Part shown: positions 1 through 6,921 of the stretch, one piece after another
How the letters are laid out: the number at the start of each line of letters is the position of its first letter
How positions within the stretch are numbered: position 1 is the stretch's first letter
Assembly (NCBI GenBank): GCA_937871355.1
Contig: CALMPX010000363.1
Span: 1 to 8,764, forward strand
Direction of reading: 5' to 3'
Length of the DNA: 8,764 nucleotides
DNA from: an uncultured Bdellovibrio sp.
GTDB lineage: Bacteria > Bdellovibrionota > Bdellovibrionia > Bdellovibrionales > Bdellovibrionaceae
The notes under the pieces: generated by a model
What the model was told of the DNA's origin: nothing
Database searches by the model: none
What the model saw: the letters and a program-made list of their open reading frames with translations, nothing else
Made by a program: the position numbers and the translations under genes

Positions 1-1028
1 TGATATATGTTTTTCGTTTTGTATATATTTACATAGGTATTCAAAATCGATTCATACTCTTCGTTGGTTAGTTGGCCCGTCAAAACAAGGGCCATTTCCT
101 CTGGCTTAACACTTGAAAAATATTTTCCGACATTTTTCATTAATTCACCCGCCGGCTTGGATACTTTCCAACCGACCGAACCCTGTTCGAATTCATAAGC
201 TTGAGTTAAACGCGCTTCTTTATTTACAAATTTATATGTGTTACGACCGTCATCACACATCCAATATCCATTTACATCGGCGTTGTGTTTCGGCTTAACG
301 CGAAATAAGCCTTCTTTGTTGTAATAGACTTTAACATTACAACCTGTCGAACAACCATTGCAAACAGTCTCAGAATCTTTAAGGTACCATGCACGTTGTT
401 TAAAGCGGAAATCTTTAGACGTTAACGCGCCCACTGGACAAATATCGACTGTATTTAAAGAGTAAGGGTTATTAAGTTGCTTTCCATCATGAGTTCCGAT
501 TTCAGCGTGATCTCCACGATTGAAAATACCGAGCTCATTCGTTTTTGAAACTTCATCGGTGAAACGAACGCAACGCGAACAAAGAATACAACGTTCAGAA
601 TCAAGAACCACGGTCGGGCCAAGATCGACCACTTTGTGTTTTTTTTGTTTGGGTTCAGCCATTTCAGAGGTGTACTGACCGAATTCCATATACTGATCTT
701 GAAGACCACATTCACCCGCTTGGTCACAAATCGGACAATCTAATGGGTGATTAATCAAATGGAAATCTAATCCCCATTTAACGGCTTCTTGAACTTTGGC
801 AGATGTATTGTTGATCTTCATGCCTTCAGTGATTTGTGTATTACAAGCGATTTGTGGACGTGGATTTCCTTCGATTTCCACCATACAAAGACGGCAGACG
901 CCGGCGATACTTAAACCGGGATGCCAACAGTAATGCGCAATCTTTTGAGAATTGTCATACATGGCTTGAATGATACTAGTTCCCTCTTTAACCTCGAGCT
1001 CTACGCCATTGATTGTACACTTAAGCAT
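1..1028 (-). CDS. nuoG: NADH-quinone oxidoreductase subunit G, N-terminal part (runs off the left edge)
   Basis: Large Fe-S subunit of the complex I peripheral arm, which carries electrons from NuoE/F towards NuoI/NuoB at the cytoplasmic membrane. About 342 codons are present with no stop before the edge. The N-terminal ferredoxin-like domain has C34-x10-C45-x2-C48-x13-C62 (2Fe-2S N1b). H94-x3-C98-x2-C101-x5-C107 is the His-Cys3 ligand set of N5. C147, C150, C153 and C197 (in ICPVGAL) bind N4. C223-x2-C226-x3-C230-x27-C258 has the spacing of the extra cluster N7, and opens the molybdopterin-oxidoreductase-like domain. The start at 1028 is preferred because AAAGGA lies 7 nt upstream; an in-frame ATG at 1034 would sit only 1 nt from that site. 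The start overlaps the end of nuoF by 8 nt (ATGCTTAA), suggesting translational coupling. Confidence 0.96.
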   Translation of the reverse strand, partial: MLKCTINGVELEVKEGTSIIQAMYDNSQKIAHYCWHPGLSIAGVCRLCMVEIEGNPRPQIACNTQITEGMKINNTSAKVQEAVKWGLDFHLINHPLDCPICDQAGECGLQDQYMEFGQYTSEMAEPKQKKHKVVDLGPTVVLDSERCILCSRCVRFTDEVSKTNELGIFNRGDHAEIGTHDGKQLNNPYSLNTVDICPVGALTSKDFRFKQRAWYLKDSETVCNGCSTGCNVKVYYNKEGLFRVKPKHNADVNGYWMCDDGRNTYKFVNKEARLTQAYEFEQGSVGWKVSKPAGELMKNVGKYFSSVKPEEMALVLTGQLTNEEYESILNTYVNIYKTKNIY

Positions 1029-2337
1029 GGGCATGTCCTTTATCAGCAATATAATTCGGAGCTTTGTAAGCTGTCCCTTTTACTTTTGATTTTCCTTCTT
1101 TAACGAAATATTCAAATTCGTCTCGGAATTTAGTCACGAAACTTAATACGGGTAAAGCGGCCGCATCAGATAAGGCACAGATTGTTTTACCTTTCATATT
1201 ATCAGCAACTTTTATTAATAAATCGATATCTTCCATGCGACCTTGTCCAGATAAAATAGAGTGAACGATTTTATCTAACCAACCGGTGCCTTCTCGGCAA
1301 GGTGTACACTGGCCGCACGATTCATGATGATAGAAGTGAGTTAAATTCGCTAAGCATTCAACCATACATGTTGAATCGTCGTTCACAATAATCGCGCCTG
1401 ATCCAAGCATCGTTCCCATCATACTCAAACATTCATAATCTAATGTTGCTTTTTCAACTTCTTCGGCGGTCAGCACCGGAGCTGAAGATCCACCTGGGAT
1501 AACGGCTTTTAATTTTTTACCGTTTCTAATTCCGCCACCAAGTACATTGATCATATCTTTTAAAGGATAGGCCAAGGGAACTTCGTAATTTCCAGGTTTA
1601 TTTACATTCCCACTGAGTGAAAATAATTTCGTTCCTGCAGATTTTTCAGTTCCATATTTACGGTATCCCGCAGCGCCATCTCGTATAACATATTTTACTG
1701 CGGCTAACGTTTCCACGTTATTTACAATTGTTGGTTTTTTTAAGTAACCTTGAACCGCCGGGAAAGGTGGTTTCAATTTAGGTTGGCCCTTTAATCCTTC
1801 TAAGGAAGAAATCATTCCTGTTTCTTCTCCGCAGATGTAAGCACCGGCTCCGCGGTACACATCCATATCGTGATCAAAACCAGAACCTAAAATATTTTTA
1901 CCTAACAAACCCGCTTTGTATGCTTCTTGGATCGCGGTTAACAATGTTGTAATCGATTCGTTGTATTCGCCACGAACATAAATATAAGATTTTTTTGATC
2001 CAATCGCGAAAGCTGAAATAATCATCCCTTCGATCAATTGATGAGGAGCTTTCTCCATCATCATGCGATCTTTGAAAGTTCCGGGCTCTCCTTCATCGGC
2101 ATTACATAATAAATAACGAGGTTCATTATTTTTAGGTAAGAATCCCCACTTCATTCCTGTCGAGAAACCGGCTCCACCACGCCCACGAAGACCTGAAGCT
2201 TTAACTTCGTCGATGATCGATTGTGGTGTCATCTGCAAAGCTTTCGTTAATTGGATATAACCACCGTGTTTACGATAGCCTTCAAGATTTTTAAATTCTG
2301 GTAGATGATAAAATTCAGTTAAGTATTTTGTTTCCAT
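1021..2337 (-). CDS. nuoF: NADH-quinone oxidoreductase subunit F (FMN and NADH-binding)
   Basis: Subunit that oxidises NADH and passes electrons through FMN to the 4Fe-4S cluster N3, at the tip of the complex I peripheral arm. At 438 residues it is full length for the family. The glycine-rich nucleotide loop GRGGAGF is at residues 51-57, NADEGEPGTFKDR at 79-91, and the family signature YICGEET at 167-173. PPFPA at 190-194 is followed by VNNVETLA. The N3 ligands are C341, C344, C347 (SCGQCTPCR) and C387. The ATG is preceded by AGAGG, which overlaps the nuoE stop codon; the gap to nuoE is 10 nt. The C-terminal tail is short and basic, ending in GHAHA, and its last codons hold the ribosome binding site and start of nuoG. 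Confidence 0.98.
   Translation of the reverse strand: METKYLTEFYHLPEFKNLEGYRKHGGYIQLTKALQMTPQSIIDEVKASGLRGRGGAGFSTGMKWGFLPKNNEPRYLLCNADEGEPGTFKDRMMMEKAPHQLIEGMIISAFAIGSKKSYIYVRGEYNESITTLLTAIQEAYKAGLLGKNILGSGFDHDMDVYRGAGAYICGEETGMISSLEGLKGQPKLKPPFPAVQGYLKKPTIVNNVETLAAVKYVIRDGAAGYRKYGTEKSAGTKLFSLSGNVNKPGNYEVPLAYPLKDMINVLGGGIRNGKKLKAVIPGGSSAPVLTAEEVEKATLDYECLSMMGTMLGSGAIIVNDDSTCMVECLANLTHFYHHESCGQCTPCREGTGWLDKIVHSILSGQGRMEDIDLLIKVADNMKGKTICALSDAAALPVLSFVTKFRDEFEYFVKEGKSKVKGTAYKAPNYIADKGHAHA
1036..1041 (-). promoter_or_regulatory. Ribosome binding site of nuoG
   Basis: AAAGGA on the minus strand lies inside the last codons of nuoF, 7 nt before the ATG at 1028. It decides between the two in-frame ATG codons at 1034 and 1028, in favour of 1028. 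Confidence 0.7.
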
Positions 2338-2347
2338 CGATCAACCT

Positions 2348-2833
2348 CTATTTTAGAGCTCGAACGATATTCATCGCCGACTCAGGATTTAAATTTTCAT
2401 AATATTTATCAACATCAAGACTCGTGATTTGCATCATCGGCGCTGTTCCACATGAACCGAGACATTCGGCTTCAGTCACAGTGAACTTCCCATCGCGAGT
2501 GACTTCACCTAATTTGACATTTAATTCTTTGCAAAGATGCTCCGTTAATTCATTCGCACCATTCAACATACAAGATAATGTGCGACAAACTTGAATGTGG
2601 TGTTTTCCCACTTTATCTTTGTTGTACATGGTATAGAATGTGAAAACTTCGTTAATTTGTGACTCAGGAATTTCCATCACTTGAGATAAAGCTTTGATCA
2701 CACCAGGACTGATGTAACCTTGATTATCTTTTTGTCCAATGTATAAAGCCGGCAAAACGGCCGATTGTTTAGATTCGTAACGTTTTAATTCGTTTAAGAC
2801 TTGCTCTTTAGCTTCGTTTGAAAGTTGAAACAT
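2348..2833 (-). CDS. nuoE: NADH-quinone oxidoreductase subunit E (2Fe-2S, thioredoxin-like)
   Basis: Small 24-kDa-type subunit of the NADH dehydrogenase module, pairing with NuoF and carrying the 2Fe-2S cluster N1a. At 161 residues it has the usual length. An N-terminal helical part (to about residue 70, containing the family motif VFTFYTMY at 63-70) is followed by a thioredoxin-like ferredoxin fold. The cluster ligands are C83-x4-C88 (in CRTLSC) and C124-x3-C128 (in ECLGSCGTAP). The ATG at 2833 follows AGGA by 5 nt. The gap to nuoCD is 20 nt and to nuoF 10 nt, so it is co-transcribed with both. Nothing is missing or unusual. Confidence 0.98.
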   Translation of the reverse strand: MFQLSNEAKEQVLNELKRYESKQSAVLPALYIGQKDNQGYISPGVIKALSQVMEIPESQINEVFTFYTMYNKDKVGKHHIQVCRTLSCMLNGANELTEHLCKELNVKLGEVTRDGKFTVTEAECLGSCGTAPMMQITSLDVDKYYENLNPESAMNIVRALK

Positions 2834-2853
2834 ATATATCCTGCTCTCTTTGA

Positions 2854-4539
2854 TTAGCGGTCCAATTCACCGGCAATGACGTTCATGCTGGCTACTGTTG
2901 CGATGGCATCCGCCAAGAATGCTCCTTTAACGACTTCGGGGAATGATTGGTAAATGGCAAAACAAGGAGGACGTACTTTTAAACGATAAGGGTTCGCAGT
3001 TCCGTCACTGACTAAATAAAAACCCAATTCACCATTAGCCGCCTCTGTCGCATCGTAAATTTCTCCGACAGGAGGACGCAAACCTTTTATGACGAGCATA
3101 AAGTGATTCATCAAGCCTTCGATATTTCCATAAACATCTTTTTTCTCTGGTAAAACAATATTTTTATCACGAATGGTGTAATCTCCGTCCGGCATATTTT
3201 TACATTGTTGACGAATAATTTTGATACTTTGGCGCATTTCTTCAATGCGAACTAAATAACGATCATAAATATCACCCGTCGATCCGACTGGAATATCAAA
3301 ATTAAATTGATCATAACCATAGTAAGGATTTGATTTTCTTAAATCTTGCTTAACCCCAGAAGCACGCAATAAAGGTCCCGTGTAACCCCAAGCCATTGCA
3401 TTTTCAGCGTTGACGGCGCAAACGCCTTGAGTCCGTTTAATAAAAATTTTATTATCGATTAATAATCGAGAAATTTCATCAATACCATCGCTCATTTCTT
3501 TCGTGAAATCGACAACGTCATCAAACCAACCTGCCGGCGCGTCTTGAGCCATACCTCCAACACGTGTCATCGACACTGTTAAACGAGCTCCGCAAAGTTT
3601 TTCGAATAAATTATAAACTTTTTCGCGGTAAGTGAATAAATGGAAAAACCCGGTAAGGGCACCGAGATCCAATCCTCCGGTTCCGACAGAAATAATATGA
3701 TCAATGATACGTGAAAGTTCGCACAGAATAACCCGCATCGCTTGCGCCCGCGGGGGAATCGTTACATCCAATAATCTTTCAACTGTTTTACAGTACCCCA
3801 CATTATTCATGGGAGCCGAACAATAATTTAAGCGATCTGTGTAAGGAATAACTTGATTGTAAGGATGCGTTTCCGCCATCTTTTCAAAACAACGATGAAG
3901 ATACCCGATTTCGCAGTTCGCACGAACAATTGTTTCTCCATCTAATTCAGCCATCACACGAAGTGTTCCGTGCATCGCTGGATGAGAAGGTCCAATATTG
4001 ATCGGAACAAAACGACTGTCTAATTGGTCGCCGGCTTGCTCTGGAGTATCATCAAAATGAATCGGAACAACTGAATTACAATGCTGTTGTTGATCCGCTT
4101 CGTAATCTTTTCTTAAAGGATGCCCTACAAATTGATGATGAGTCAAAATACGACGCAAATTAGGATGTCCTTCGAAACGAACACCAAACATATCGTAGGC
4201 TTCGCGTTCGAACCAATCAGCACCCTTCCAAATTTTAGTAGCTGTTTCGATCGACTCACCTTCGGCGAGTTGAGCTTTCACTCGCAGACGAGAAGCCTCA
4301 TTCATATTGAATAAATGATAAACCACATCGAAACGTTTGGCGCGATTTGGATAGTCAACCGCGCACACATCCATCAGAAAAGCAAATCCCGCGTATTCTT
4401 TCAAATAACGAAGAAGCGCAGGAATAATATTTTTAGGCGCTTCAAGAACATGATCTCCGACCACTGACGTAACAAGTGTAATCTTGTCGTCACCAAATTT
4501 TGTAATGATATCTTGTTTTAAGTTTTCTATTTGATTCAT
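2854..4539 (-). CDS. nuoCD: Fused NADH-quinone oxidoreductase subunit C/D
   Basis: Single 561-residue protein joining the 30-kDa (NuoC) and 49-kDa (NuoD) subunits of complex I. Together with NuoB the NuoD part forms the quinone-reducing site. The NuoC domain covers about residues 1-150, with the signature WFEREAYDMFGVRF at 109-122 and GHPLRKDY at 139-146. A linker of about 25 residues leads into NuoD, which starts near residue 176. GPSHPAMHG is at 183-191; its second histidine (H190) and Y239 (in DRLNY) are 49 residues apart, the same spacing as the quinone-binding His and Tyr known in this family. The C-terminus ends in GELDR, like the usual GEVDR. There is no stop or start at the domain junction, so the fusion is real. 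The gap to nuoB is 13 nt, and the upstream ribosome site is weak (AAGAGA). Confidence 0.97.
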   Translation of the reverse strand: MNQIENLKQDIITKFGDDKITLVTSVVGDHVLEAPKNIIPALLRYLKEYAGFAFLMDVCAVDYPNRAKRFDVVYHLFNMNEASRLRVKAQLAEGESIETATKIWKGADWFEREAYDMFGVRFEGHPNLRRILTHHQFVGHPLRKDYEADQQQHCNSVVPIHFDDTPEQAGDQLDSRFVPINIGPSHPAMHGTLRVMAELDGETIVRANCEIGYLHRCFEKMAETHPYNQVIPYTDRLNYCSAPMNNVGYCKTVERLLDVTIPPRAQAMRVILCELSRIIDHIISVGTGGLDLGALTGFFHLFTYREKVYNLFEKLCGARLTVSMTRVGGMAQDAPAGWFDDVVDFTKEMSDGIDEISRLLIDNKIFIKRTQGVCAVNAENAMAWGYTGPLLRASGVKQDLRKSNPYYGYDQFNFDIPVGSTGDIYDRYLVRIEEMRQSIKIIRQQCKNMPDGDYTIRDKNIVLPEKKDVYGNIEGLMNHFMLVIKGLRPPVGEIYDATEAANGELGFYLVSDGTANPYRLKVRPPCFAIYQSFPEVVKGAFLADAIATVASMNVIAGELDR

Positions 4540-4552
4540 ATTATTCTCTTAA

Positions 4553-5158
4553 TTATCTTTGTTGCGTGATCGTTCGTGTTGAAGTTAACGAAGAGGGAAC
4601 TGTTGTTTCATTAATTTCGTAGGGTGATTTCCAATTGTCTCTCCATGGTCGTGGCGAACGATCCTTAATCATTTTTTGCAATGACATCACGCCGTCCAAA
4701 ACAGCTTCTGGCGTAGGCGGACATCCTGGTACATAAACGTCAACAGGAATCACTTTGTCACAACCTTGCAAGACATGATAGGCACGGTAAAAACCGCCCG
4801 AGCTGGCACAGGCTCCCATGGAAATAACATACTTAGGTTCTAACATTTGTTGATAGATACGAACTAAAATCGGCGCCATTTTCTCAGTAATGGTTCCGGC
4901 TACTAAAAGTAAATCTGCTTGGCGAGGAGAGAATCGAACAACTTCAGCGCCGAAGCGAGCTAAGTCGTATTTGGGCCCCATGACCGACATCAATTCAATT
5001 CCACAACAAGCTGTTCCGTAAGGAAGCGGCCACAAAGAATTTCTTTGTCCCCATGCTGCGATGGCTTCTAACTTTGTTGTGAACACAATTGATTTAGCCA
5101 TTTCATCTTCGGCGTGAACCATAGGACTCGTTGTTGTGTTGCTTCCGTTTTCCGACAT
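4553..5158 (-). CDS. nuoB: NADH-quinone oxidoreductase subunit B (cluster N2)
   Basis: PSST-type subunit holding 4Fe-4S cluster N2, the last electron carrier before quinone in complex I. From the chosen start it has 201 residues. The ligands are the adjacent pair C51-C52 (GTACCGIE), C117 (GACASSGG) and C146 (VPGCPP). A reading from the TTG at 5170 would add four residues, but the ATG at 5158 is preferred: TTGAGG, containing the TTG itself, forms the ribosome binding site 6 nt ahead. The N-terminal ~20 residues are Ser/Thr/Asn-rich, and the last ~20 are a Ser/Thr-rich tail beyond the conserved core. It is the first gene after the promoter at 5203-5231, and no nuoA precedes it. Confidence 0.97.
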   Translation of the reverse strand: MSENGSNTTTSPMVHAEDEMAKSIVFTTKLEAIAAWGQRNSLWPLPYGTACCGIELMSVMGPKYDLARFGAEVVRFSPRQADLLLVAGTITEKMAPILVRIYQQMLEPKYVISMGACASSGGFYRAYHVLQGCDKVIPVDVYVPGCPPTPEAVLDGVMSLQKMIKDRSPRPWRDNWKSPYEINETTVPSSLTSTRTITQQR

Positions 5159-5164
5159 AAAATA

Positions 5165-5170
5165 CCTCAA
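5165..5170 (-). promoter_or_regulatory. Ribosome binding site of nuoB
   Basis: TTGAGG on the minus strand ends 6 nt before the ATG at 5158. It overlaps the only upstream in-frame start codon (TTG at 5170), which argues against that longer start. Confidence 0.65.
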
Positions 5171-5202
5171 CTCAAAAAACTTTTTAGTTCGTATTAGTTA
5201 TC

Positions 5203-5231
5203 ATTATATTTTCAATACCACATCATGACAA
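5203..5231 (-). promoter_or_regulatory. Sigma70-type promoter of the nuo operon
   Basis: On the minus strand TTGTCA (5231-5226; one mismatch to TTGACA) and TATAAT (5208-5203; consensus) are separated by exactly 17 bp. The expected transcription start is near 5196, giving a leader of about 38 nt before nuoB. This is the best promoter match in the divergent region and lies immediately upstream of the operon. Confidence 0.75.
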
Positions 5232-5250
5232 AAATCATGTGTCGTGACAA
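5223..5250. repeat. Direct repeat and dyad at the nuo promoter -35 region
   Basis: TCATGACAA (5223-5231) and TCGTGACAA (5242-5250) are near-identical, spaced 19 bp apart, about two helical turns. The first overlaps the nuo -35 box. The second is part of a dyad TGTC-GT-GACA at 5240-5249, centred about 49 bp upstream of the predicted start. This arrangement could be an operator or activator site; the factor is unknown. Confidence 0.35.
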
Positions 5251-5283
5251 TTCTTACTCTGTGTTCAAGGAGATTTTAAAAAA

Positions 5284-5310
5284 ATGACGACGCGACGCTG
5301 TGGAAATTGA
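5284..5310 (+). CDS. Possible 8-codon leader ORF upstream of the protease
   Basis: ATG at 5284 opens an eight-codon frame (MTTRRCGN) ending in TGA at 5308-5310. AAGGAG at 5267-5272 lies 11 nt ahead, slightly far but otherwise a good ribosome site. The protease gene starts about 100 nt further on. It could be a regulatory leader peptide, or a chance combination in an A-rich stretch; only the ribosome site and position support it. Confidence 0.2.
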   Translation: MTTRRCGN

Positions 5311-5341
5311 AAATAGTGTTGTTTGTGCATCGAGAGAGTGT

Positions 5342-5357
5342 CTAGACTTTAATCTAG
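5342..5357. repeat. Small inverted repeat in the protease leader
   Basis: CTAGA (5342-5346) and TCTAG (5353-5357) form a perfect 5-bp inverted repeat around CTTTAA. No T-run follows, so it is not a terminator. A weak -10-like TTTAAT overlaps it, but no acceptable -35 sits at the right distance. The protease promoter in 5159-5408 therefore cannot be placed with confidence. Confidence 0.25.
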
Positions 5358-5396
5358 CGTTCACAAAAGAACAAAAAATAAACCAAATTATCATTC

Positions 5397-5402
5397 AGGA
5401 GG
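5397..5402 (+). promoter_or_regulatory. Consensus ribosome binding site of the protease gene
   Basis: AGGAGG is a full match to the anti-Shine-Dalgarno complement and lies 6 nt before the ATG at 5409. It fixes the start and predicts efficient translation. Confidence 0.85.
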
Positions 5403-5408
5403 ATTATA

Positions 5409-6842
5409 ATGATAAGACTTTTAACAGTGACATGTGCTTTAGTACTTGGACAAGCGGTTCAAGCCGAAAGCTTGCTTGTAAAACTAGCATCTCCGTCTTC
5501 AATTCAATCGACAGTTCAAATCATGAACGCAAAAGGTCTCCACGCGAGTGCCGTTTCTGATACTTGGATCGAAATTTCTGGCAATGTCAAATTGTCACAA
5601 TTCAAAGGCTTTTTAGAAAGCGGAGCTGTTTTACATGCTCAACCGAACTTCAAAGTTCATACTTACGAAAATCCGGCATTCACAAATCTTAAAAAAAATC
5701 CAGCCCAACTTGCTAAGGTTGTTGCTTTTGCTAAAGCTCACTCAACCACATCTCGTGCACAAGTTGACAATCCAGATTTCGTCGCTATTCCAACTGCTAC
5801 TCCGGGAGCAGATCCACTATTCCCTAAACAATGGGGAATGAATGACATCGGAGTTCTTAACGCGTTGAAATTAGCTCCTGTAACTAACGACATCATCGTG
5901 GCCGTTATCGACACCGGCGTTGATTATACGCATGAAGATCTCGCAGGTAACATGTGGCATAATCCAAAAGAAATACCTGATAATGGTATCGATGATGACA
6001 ACAACGGTTACATTGATGACATTGTTGGATGGGATTACTTAGGTAAAGACAACAAACCTTACGATATGGCCGGAAGTCTTTTGGATATTATTCTTAAAGG
6101 TGCAAACCCAGGCCATGGAACTCACTGTGCTGGCAACGTAGCTGCCGTTGGAAATAACTCTAAAGGAATTTCTGGCGTTGCACCGGGCGCAAAAATTATG
6201 GCTTTACGCTTCATTGGCAGCGAAGGCGGCTCAACTTCGGATGCTATTTTAGCTATTCGTTATGCTGTTGATAACGGAGCGAAAGTTCTTTCAAATTCTT
6301 GGGGCTCTGAAGGTGACGATCCTGCCGATGCAGCGACTAACTTAGCCTTAAAAGAAGCTATTCAGTACGCTCAAGATCACGATGTATTATTTATCGCAGC
6401 AGCTGGTAACGGCCATCAAGGTGTTGGCTACGATAATGATACTGATGCAAAACCAGGTGTTCCTGCCAGTTACGATAACGAGAATATTATTTCTGTAGCA
6501 GCCGTTGATAGCGCTGATGCTTTAGGGGCTTTCTCTAACTGGGGAGCTCGCACAGTTGATATCGCCGCTCCAGGAGTCAAAGTATTCTCTACTGTTGTTC
6601 AATCTGACAAATACGCGGACTCTATTGGCGCATTCGGATTCAGCATTGCAGGATGGGATGGAACTTCTATGGCGACTCCGCATGTTGCTGGTGCAGCGGC
6701 CCTTTACTGGTCGGCTCACCCCACTAAAACTTGGTCTGAAGTTAAAACAGCGATTCTTTCATCAGTGAAACCAATCGCTGCGGCTCAAGGCAAAATGACT
6801 TCAAACGGTAAATTAAATGTTGAAGCATTAATGAAATATTAA
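5409..6842 (+). CDS. Secreted S8 family (subtilisin-like) serine protease
   Basis: Exported endopeptidase of 477 residues. A Sec signal peptide covers residues 1-19 (charged MIR, hydrophobic core, AVQA before the likely cleavage). Residues ~20-120 look like an inhibitory, chaperone-like propeptide that is removed on maturation. The catalytic domain (~135-470) has D168 in AVIDTGVD, H237 in GHGTHCAG and S420 in GTSMATPHVAG, with N334 in AAGNG as the oxyanion-hole residue, so the enzyme should be active. An Asp/Asn-rich loop at 191-204 (DNGIDDDNNGYIDD) is likely to bind calcium, as in related subtilases. The protein ends right after the catalytic domain, with no C-terminal sorting or anchoring domain. 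It is alone on its strand and terminated by the hairpin at 6862-6903. A nutritional or, in a predatory bacterium, prey-digesting role is inference. Confidence 0.95.
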   Translation: MIRLLTVTCALVLGQAVQAESLLVKLASPSSIQSTVQIMNAKGLHASAVSDTWIEISGNVKLSQFKGFLESGAVLHAQPNFKVHTYENPAFTNLKKNPAQLAKVVAFAKAHSTTSRAQVDNPDFVAIPTATPGADPLFPKQWGMNDIGVLNALKLAPVTNDIIVAVIDTGVDYTHEDLAGNMWHNPKEIPDNGIDDDNNGYIDDIVGWDYLGKDNKPYDMAGSLLDIILKGANPGHGTHCAGNVAAVGNNSKGISGVAPGAKIMALRFIGSEGGSTSDAILAIRYAVDNGAKVLSNSWGSEGDDPADAATNLALKEAIQYAQDHDVLFIAAAGNGHQGVGYDNDTDAKPGVPASYDNENIISVAAVDSADALGAFSNWGARTVDIAAPGVKVFSTVVQSDKYADSIGAFGFSIAGWDGTSMATPHVAGAAALYWSAHPTKTWSEVKTAILSSVKPIAAAQGKMTSNGKLNVEALMKY

Positions 6843-6861
6843 TCTGATTTTACAAATCAAA

Positions 6862-6903
6862 CATAAAAAAAGGGACTTCGTTTACGAAGTCCCTTTTTTT
6901 ATG
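6862..6903. terminator. Bidirectional intrinsic terminator
   Basis: A perfect 19-bp stem (6862-6880 with 6885-6903) closes a TTTA loop. Its GC core (GGGACTTCG/CGAAGTCCC) is flanked by seven A on one side and seven T on the other, so both strands read as hairpin plus U-tract. It lies 19 nt after the protease stop and 18 nt after the stop of the converging lipoprotein gene, and can serve both. Confidence 0.93.
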
Positions 6904-6921
6904 TTTTTTTAAATTTAATTA

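Noticed and set aside
113..727. Frames at 113-298 (+) and 455-727 (-) inside nuoG
   Set aside because: Both lie within the cluster-binding region of NuoG, whose cysteine spacing is intact throughout; they are shadow frames.
4120..4314. Plus-strand frame opposite nuoCD
   Set aside because: It is antisense to the conserved NuoC signature region and has no ribosome site or family resemblance.
5159..5170. Longer NuoB starting at TTG 5170
   Set aside because: The TTG is part of the ribosome binding site TTGAGG for the ATG at 5158, and the added four residues are not part of the conserved protein.
5319..5353. Sigma70 promoter for the protease (TTGTTT with TAGACT or TTTAAT)
   Set aside because: Only three of six -35 positions match, and the spacing is 18 bp to a weak -10 or 23 bp to the better one; too poor to call.
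5300..5560. Plus-strand 86-residue frame overlapping the protease start
   Set aside because: It overlaps the signal peptide region of a well-supported protease in another frame, lacks its own ribosome site and resembles no family.
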